Source of the DNA: Davidsoniella eucalypti
Lineage: Eukaryota > Ascomycota > Sordariomycetes > Microascales > Ceratocystidaceae
Length of the DNA stretch: 64,000 nt
Reading direction: 5' to 3'
Assembly (NCBI GenBank): GCA_004009845.1
Contig: RMBW01000009.1
Coordinates: 310,001-374,000 of the forward strand
The notes beneath the pieces were generated by a model. It saw nothing but the letters and a program-made list of their open reading frames with translations, did no database searches and had not been told where the DNA came from. This document shows positions 56,939 to 64,000 of this stretch, piece after piece (positions within the stretch are counted from its first letter, which is position 1; each line of letters begins with the position of its first letter). The position numbers and the translations under genes are program-made.

Positions 56939-57973
56939 TATGTGATGTGATAACATCCTAGGGACGAGGGGTGTGTTTTCATGTTTTTTTTTCATGTCAG
57001 CCAGAGAGAGCTCTGACTTTTTTTGCTTGCTAGACATGGCTTTACTCTTTATTGTGCCTTAGAATTTGATTTGGCTGACTTTACCAGAGTAATATTCTCT
57101 ATCAGTGACGATGATACGGCTACATTTGTTTGTATTGTGCAAATTAGAGTGTATCTCTGTGCTGTAGCTTACACAGCATTTTCTTTTCCGCGGTTTACCG
57201 GCTGTCTCTCTGCTGCTATATTAGTTTCTTCCTCTCTCTCTGTCTCATTCTCATTCTCTTCTACGTATCCCTCTTCGACCTCGTCCCCTCCTGACATCTA
57301 GGGCGTGTTTTTATCTGCCTCCGTTGATGTCAACCATCTTTTCTAATTGTATATGTAACTACTACTGACTATTGCCTACTAGGCACGTACTGTGCTGTAC
57401 CAAGACCGCAGGGGTTTGATACTCGTTGTGTTCGCCCATTGTCTGGGCCAAGACCGTGAGAAAACAATTAAATTCTTTTTTTTTTCTTTTTCAATAAATT
57501 TTGCTTTTATGCTCGAGAAACGCTGTGGCCTGGTCCTTGCGTGGTTTATTTTTTACTGCTTTCAGTCTTCATGTCCGGACGGGCTAATGCCGCTGAAAAA
57601 AATACAAAGTAGAAGATTATTCACAGCATTTTGTGTTCTTTTTTCACCTGGCTTGAGCTCTGTCGACAACTTTAGACACTTTATTTCTCTTTTTGTGCCC
57701 TTCTTAGGCCCTCGTCAACAGTGCATCATCGGCTCCAAGCTCACGCCCAACTGCGTTGCTTTTTATACGTACAACTTTCAGTCGTATCTAGAGACGATGT
57801 AGGACTCTTCGTACAGCAGTCGAGCTTCGCTTCGTTTACTATCTACACATGTACATGTAGACACAGACACACGAGATCATCCATGTCTTGGACCACGTTT
57901 ACTTGGTGTGGCTTGGTCGCCACTCACCTTTAAAGCCGGGTATGAATGCGAAACAGAGACGATCACCCCTCTA

Positions 57974-58018
57974 CCCTCTACGAAGCCCTCTACGAAGCCC
58001 TCTACGAAGCCCTCTAAG
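57974..58018. repeat. 12-bp minisatellite CCCTCTACGAAG
   Basis: Three perfect tandem copies of CCCTCTACGAAG followed by a partial fourth (CCCTCTAAG). In one plus-strand frame it would code Pro-Ser-Thr-Lys repeats, but the surrounding frame is short and unsupported. Confidence 0.9.
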
Positions 58019-58462
58019 CCAGTAACAAGGCCAGCTTACAGGAGCAAAGGACTAACCAAGAAAGCAGTAAAGAACAGCACAACACACCTGCTGCTACGTC
58101 TGCTGTGGCAGGGATAGAAAAGACCTAAAAAAAGAACAGCGCCGCCGCCGTCGCTTCAGCAGGAGGAAAAACGCAAAGACAACTAACAGAACCAGTACTA
58201 CTACCGACACAGCTTAAGGACAGCACAGAAGCAGAAGCAACGGCTGGATCTGGCGCTTTTGCCAGGCCCTTATTCGTTCGCAGTTTTTACCTCTATGCGG
58301 CCTTGGCCGAACTGACTTTTACAGCGCTGGAACAGACCACGAACGGACAGGCCAACGACGTAATAAATAAATAAAAAATATGAAAAAAAGAGCACAACAA
58401 AGGCTCTATGACAGGTCTATCAAAGCTTGAAAGCCGAGCGTCTGTTGCTCTATTTCGATGCT

Positions 58463-58482
58463 GCTTTGCTTTGCTTTGCTTT
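58463..58482. repeat. GCTTT pentanucleotide repeat
   Basis: Four tandem copies of GCTTT in pyrimidine-rich DNA. Confidence 0.8.
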
Positions 58483-61011
58483 CTTGCTTTTCCCATCATC
58501 GTGAGCCCGTGAGTCCGCAAAATGCCAGCCGCTCCCCGGATTCTATTGTTGTATTTTTATCCTGTCTTCGAGCCATCGTAGAGTCTCAGCTTTTCTGTCT
58601 CCTCAAATGCCCGATTTTCAACCTTGATTGCTGTCCTTTTTGCTCTGCTTTTCCATCTACTAAATATACCTTTTTTTTCTTCTTTTTTTTTTCTGCGCCT
58701 AGGGTTTCTATGCTAGACCGCCTTCTCGATTTTGCTGCGTCGTTCGTGCTTGCCAGCTTTATTTAGGCGCGGACGGCTGCTATCTGCCATATTATTGGCT
58801 CCTGGTCAGTGCCTAGCGTCCCTTTCTGCCGCTCCTTCCCTGTCGCCTACATGTACAGTTACACTACAACCTACCCTTCTTTTCTGAAGTTAGGGAAATT
58901 TTTCCATGTTTCCTGTTCGATAGTAGAAATCTAACAATCTACACTGTGTCGAAGAATAAAGCAAGCAAGAAAGTTGTAGAGTTGGTCCGTAATAGAGCCC
59001 GAATCAAGACCTCAAAAGCAGGCCATACAATTTCCGAGAACAAGAACAAAGGCTTGTAGTTCTTCTTAGTCTACCACCCTTGTTGACTTGTTCTATATCA
59101 ACCAACTAGCCAACTATAGCTTCAATTTTAATGTCTACGTTTCTATTATTTCTTACTAATCATGTGCCGAGGTCACGATGTTGCTCAAAAGGCATTTTAC
59201 TATCCCAACATCTTCCAGAACATATTCAACAAAATATGTCTATAGATATCATCATACTGATTCAAAAAAGGCTGTACAAAAACTGAAGAGTTCATTTCTG
59301 GCCAACCAAAATCGAAGCTTTCAGCAAGGCTTGAATTTTCTTCTAAACATGACCTGCAGTTCAGTTCTGCACTTTTCTGGACTCAGCAATATCGGTTTGC
59401 CTCTGGTGATTCAGCCTCCTCCCCCCTCCTTCTTCAGTATAGGAATATATCGAGTTTTAGCATTCCATATCGGGAAAGGGAGGAGAAATAAGCCCCGCGT
59501 CGACTTCATTCTTTCTCCCTCTCCTCCCTCCCCTTCGTCAATAAGCTCTGCAACTAAAGGTTTACCAAGTGGTGCCTACTTGTCTGCCTATGCTGCGTTG
59601 CCTACAGTTATAGCTAGTTTAGCTGGGCTTCGTCTACCCTGTAACGCTTCAGCTAGTCGTCAGGGGAGCGCTGTAGGCCCTGGCTTTCCAGGTGGTTTAC
59701 AGGAGGCTTGAGGTGTATTTGCAAGGCCGCATCCCAAGCCTAATCCGAGCTACCTTTTTTTTTCCTCTTCTCATGATACCGTGTTGTTCTATTCCATGGA
59801 AGCCTTTTTCTACACGTACATACATGTAAGAATCAAGATAAGCTATTCAACAAGGGTAAGAAATATCAGCAGCCTCAAACGTCTTCTCGCTCTCCATACA
59901 GGTATATCGAAATCCCGGCTACAGGAACACTGCCCTCGCATCAAACAGACAAACCCGTCAAATTTTGTTGAGTATTCTTCCAGCTGGCTATCTTGATCAT
60001 CGCCTTGGGGCTTGATAACAGAACGGAAGGCATCACCGGTACCACTACAGCTCCAGTTCTGGTTCTCCAGCCCTGCGTTTCCAAAATGTGTATCAAGCAA
60101 ATCTATATAACACATGACTATAGTGTCATAAGCAGTCAGTACTATCAAGTCTCCAGCAACTGCTACTACATGTCTATCTGTCCCTCGATGCGTCCAACCT
60201 TGCAGTAAGGCAGTATTACCTTCCGTTTGTCCAACGTCCATCATCTCGTGTATCATGTACCAATGTTCAGTTTAATATTTCCCAGTTCTATGCTATAGCC
60301 TTTTTAACCCTATATCAGCCATGTTATAACGCCGACACAATCTTCTCGCACTCTCTCTCTCTTTCATTTTCGACCGGGTGCTATGGATGACAAATGTATG
60401 TACATCTAGTTTCCTCGGTCAACTCTTAAACTCCTACGTTTGGATCAATAAAAACGTTCTATAGCCCCTCCTTTGCCTTCTCGCTTAAAGGCTTTACCAA
60501 CTGACATCCACCTACATATGTACTTCTGGATATTAGTATTTTGTCTTCTACAGGGGAGAATAGCATCGCATAGTATTAGATAGAGAATCAAGCGGCACAG
60601 GCACACTCATTTTATAATTTCCCCATATGGTTTTGTCCATTACCTGTAAAAGTGCCGCATGTATGGACGTACAATTGTTTCTTATGAATTTCCGGTTTTT
60701 TTCAAGGTTGCTATTAAATCTGCACATTACATGTTTCAACTCGAGGCCGATAATGAACTGACCAGATTCATTACGCACGTAAGAAGAAGGAATGACGGAC
60801 TATGCCAATATTCCGGCAGTAAGTTGTATGACTCCAAGCTCTAGAATTAGTACTGCCGGTCACTTTAACATACCTGTCTATGAATAAAGACACAGGTAGT
60901 AGTGACGCTACGTACATCTATGTACAGTTATATATATAATGTTGACTGGCCGCTTACTGATTTAGCGTTGCATTCACTCGTAGAATCGTCCATCACAAAC
61001 ACCACTCCCCG

Positions 61012-61032
61012 TCACATCACATCACATCACAT
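61012..61032. repeat. CACAT pentanucleotide repeat
   Basis: Four tandem CACAT copies (TCACATCACATCACATCACAT) in intergenic DNA. Confidence 0.85.
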
Positions 61033-63443
61033 GCATAACTAGACTCTATAAGGCAGTAGAAATGCATACATCTGCAGTAGCCTTTTCCATTCCGGAACCA
61101 TCCAACTACGAGGTCTCAGAATGACGCTAGCTTACACATACAGTGTTAGTTTGAAAGCGTCGGGCGAGCACAGTCATTCTGCCAGCACCATATAGAAATA
61201 GAACATCCCAAAGCTTAGCTTGCATCGAAAAATAACCGATAATTGTTTTTCTGATTGGACACTGAGAGTGGCTTTTTGTACAATAACTCTCTAAAGCTAT
61301 GCAGACAATACAGACTTTTCCCTGGTTATTTTCAGACTACATGTTGCTAGACATTTTTTATTATCATCTACTACTACATATAAACATCTTTACTTGTTAA
61401 ACCATCATCAACTGTCTAATGGCTTCATGCTGTGTTCTCGGGAGTGAAACACTACATACAAGATACGAAACATTACGACAAAGGATAAGAAAAGCTTATC
61501 ACAGGCGGACAGTATAAACACCGGATATGATTCTAGACGCCAGCATTATAGTCTTTCTCGAGGACCAGTCTTATTCCATTCCTTACACTACTGCGTTCAA
61601 GCCATTTGTTTTGCCGGACGGCATGGTGAGAAGCCGGTGCCAGGGCGAAGCTTCTCCTGCTTCATACAATTTATGGCCTTGTCAACCAAGTCGCAGTTGA
61701 CAGGTTGGGCTGTTAAGGCTAGTTGACTGGCAACCAGCCAACTCATCCAGCATGATACAAATGGTGCAATAGAAGCTACTGTGATATAGGGTTCATGGCT
61801 GCCCATAAACTAGCTTGTTTGGAAATGAGGCGAACCATAACATCTGAACAACAAGACAAAAGACAATAGAAAATAAACAGAGGATTTGTGCCATTTTTTT
61901 CCTATACTATAGAATTTAATATCATATGCTTCATGTCGAGGATCACCGGTCTCAAAAACCGAAAGATGTCGGTTTTCCACAAAGAGGTAAGAAGTGCCAG
62001 GCCGTTCGGTTAACCTTACATGTTAACTAACACTAAGTTGTTTTGGCATTTAGTGCCCAAAGGTCCTACTTTACTTCCTTCAGTGCTAATCGTATATCTT
62101 CCGGACATCTTTGCCAGGCATCTTCGGACAGAGTTACAATCCACATCCCGAAAGTATCGTCAGATTCTCCTCTCTTTTCTCTATATTTCTCTGGTAGTGC
62201 TCTAGTTAATGCTCTAGGATAGAGAAATGAGGCAGCCTATTCCATAGCTTCATGTTACGTCCTCAGTCTTCTCTTCGTTCTTCTGATTCTTTTCTTTTTC
62301 TTCCCTATTCATCTATACCCGCAACAGATTTCTCCGTTCTCCTGGTCAGTCCTTGCTAATCTACCGAGTTTTCACCCCTCCCTGGAGAATATTGGCCGTG
62401 CAAGTAATTACTGCTACTCTTTGGACTCTTTAGGTGATGTTTGCAGTGATATGCAATTTTACAGCTAGGGCTAGCCCGGACTCGAAGTAACCCTCCCTTC
62501 CTTCTTTCCGGCTTCTCTTGACGTATTTGTATATATTTCATCTCGTGATATTATATGTATGAGCAATGCATTGGTACTATGTTATTATGAAGCAGTCCTG
62601 GCCATTTAGGTTGTATAAGCCTCCCGGCGATCTTTCTTTTCAGCGATATTACTACTTCGTTCCTGAATCGTTATTCATGCGAGCCAGGTCTTCATGGGTG
62701 AAGCGGCGTATACATGTAGAGCATATAGAGTACCAGCAACAATCTTCAAACTATCGTCAGCTCAACCCTTGCCTCCACAAGAGAAAAACCCTGGTGAGTG
62801 TCAAAATCCATCCCTACCAGATCAGTACCATGACACGCAATTTACGGTGTCTTAGGCTGTTCTCTGGTATATATGTATCTGCCTATCTGGCTATCACATA
62901 TGCGACTCTGAGAAGGTTTCTGGTGTGCTGGGCAAGGGAGAAACGTCTTCTGGCAGCCATTATGCTTGGTACTTGGTAATATAAACAGAAGCCCTCATGG
63001 AAGGTCTCTTCTATTGTTCGCCCTTTGCTACGCCCATCTATTGGCAGGAGAGATATACCTGTACAATACATGTAGACTCTATGCTGGTCAAATGGAAACT
63101 CGAGGCGTGGCATATCCTCTGGATATTGATTTTTCTCATGTATGATCGTCGCCAGGCCTCTGATTCATCTTCCGTGCCTTATTCGGTCTCCGAGCAAGAG
63201 GGAACGACCTTTGAAAGTTGGTCTTGGAGCCGATGGCTTGGAGACTGGGTCCTTGCGGTGTGACTCCCGCTGTCTACCCACTAATGGTGATGATGGTGGC
63301 CTGTCGACATTGCCTCATAGGGTGACGGAGAAAGAAACTGTCATGCTAACTACAGCCGCTATTTAACAACATAAAGCAGTAGACGTCGTAGGTGAAATGT
63401 TCCGAGCCCCAAGAATAACATTATCCATGCCTCCATGTCCATG

Positions 63444-63455
63444 CCCTAACCCTAA
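63444..63455. repeat. two-copy telomere-like CCCTAA motif
   Basis: CCCTAACCCTAA occurs once, equal to two fungal telomere units (TTAGGG on the minus strand). Only two copies are present, so it may be chance or a Tbf1-type binding site. Confidence 0.6.
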
Positions 63456-64000
63456 TACCCACTAAAGCTGCTTATGCTGCATTAATGAACAAAAGGGGGG
63501 CTCGTAATTAACCCGAATACTGTTAGACAAACCCTGAAGTTCGTTAAAAGACCTACTCAAAACACTAGCAGTAAAGCTAAAAGTCATCCGGTCTGATCTT
63601 CCAACAGTACTACCTATATGTCGGCTTTTTTTCCTGCCCTTTTAAGAGTTTCTAATAAGTAGCGAGAAAGAAGGAGTTGATATATTACAGACTGGCCATT
63701 TGTACTATTACCGGAGCAAAAAGAGATATCAAGTGCTCTTATCACGAGACCATTAAGTGTCCAAGATGAGACGGAGCTAACCACAACCTCACACCAGCGG
63801 AATGTAGGACTTGGAATATTGATAGGTGTTGTCTTGGATATATTTGTATTGGTGAATAGAAAAGAACCATGTGATGACGCCATAATTATCATGATGAAGT
63901 TCAAGTAGCTGACAGTAAAACAGAACAGAACAGAATAAAACAAGATCCATAGCCCACACATACGTAATACTGTGCGATGTTGTCATAATCTGCCGGAGCT

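Larger units (their letters stand above)
56446..64000. other. gene-poor region, no supported gene
   Basis: About 7.5 kb upstream of the Ser/Ala-rich gene in which I can defend no coding region. A plus-strand open frame at 59178-59711 (177 codons) ends in a low-complexity Pro/Ser/Ala stretch and has no recognisable motif. C/T-rich tracts at 57180-57300 and 58620-58700 resemble transcript leaders. The long upstream distance could hold regulatory DNA or a long leader for the minus-strand gene. Confidence 0.4.

Noticed and set aside
59178..59711. 177-codon plus-strand open frame
   Set aside because: Composition changes abruptly from Lys/Ser/Phe-rich to Pro/Ser/Ala-rich, and no homology is recognised.
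62440..62520. tRNA T-arm-like TTCGAGTCC on the minus strand
   Set aside because: The bases flanking the loop do not form the five-pair T stem and no acceptor or anticodon arm is visible.

Overview
This is nuclear DNA from a filamentous ascomycete (Pezizomycotina). The genes carry many short introns (mostly 50-90 nt, GT...AG, often with a CTAAC/CTAAT-like branch site) and C/T-rich leaders. The proteins also fit: a lanosterol synthase, a fungal 1,470-residue tricalbin-type protein and a two-intron RPL26. A Sordariomycete is my best guess from protein flavour. Anything finer, such as Microascales, would be speculation.

Layout. 1-20.5 kb is almost gene-free and A/T-rich. Its only supported candidate is a 32-codon ORF at 6834-6932 behind a C/T-rich leader with a good 5'-UTR intron. 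20.6-30.1 kb holds a YAR1-like ankyrin protein (-), SPO11 (-), lanosterol synthase ERG7 (+, divergent from SPO11), a type II membrane protein of unknown function (+) and a small SET-domain protein (-). 30.1-34.2 kb is gene-poor. 34.3-56.4 kb is the gene-rich core: a low-complexity protein with a tandem MPNG repeat (+), ribosomal protein L26 (-), COX11 (-), the SNARE VTI1 (+), RRP12 (-), a tricalbin-like SMP/C2 protein (-) and a Ser/Ala-rich conserved-type protein (-). 56.5-64 kb again shows no convincing gene, only simple repeats.

The genes are mostly unrelated housekeeping functions: ribosome biogenesis (YAR1, RRP12, RPL26), sterol synthesis (ERG7), vesicle and membrane-contact biology (VTI1, tricalbin), respiratory assembly (COX11) and meiosis (SPO11). 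There is no operon or biosynthetic cluster logic.

The most striking observation is in SPO11. Seven exons join cleanly into a full-length protein with all catalytic motifs, apart from one in-frame TAG at codon 169, directly before the ILVIEKE Toprim motif. The TAG lies in the predicted apical loop of an exonic hairpin with a 10-bp outer stem (9 of 10 paired). That is the sequence and structural context known for sexual-stage A-to-I mRNA editing in Sordariomycetes, where UAG is recoded to UGG (Trp). The gene may therefore be a meiotic 'pseudogene' that is corrected only by RNA editing. A sequencing error or true gene loss are the alternatives.

All exon boundaries were inferred by eye from splice signals and protein-family conservation. 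No alignment or search was run.
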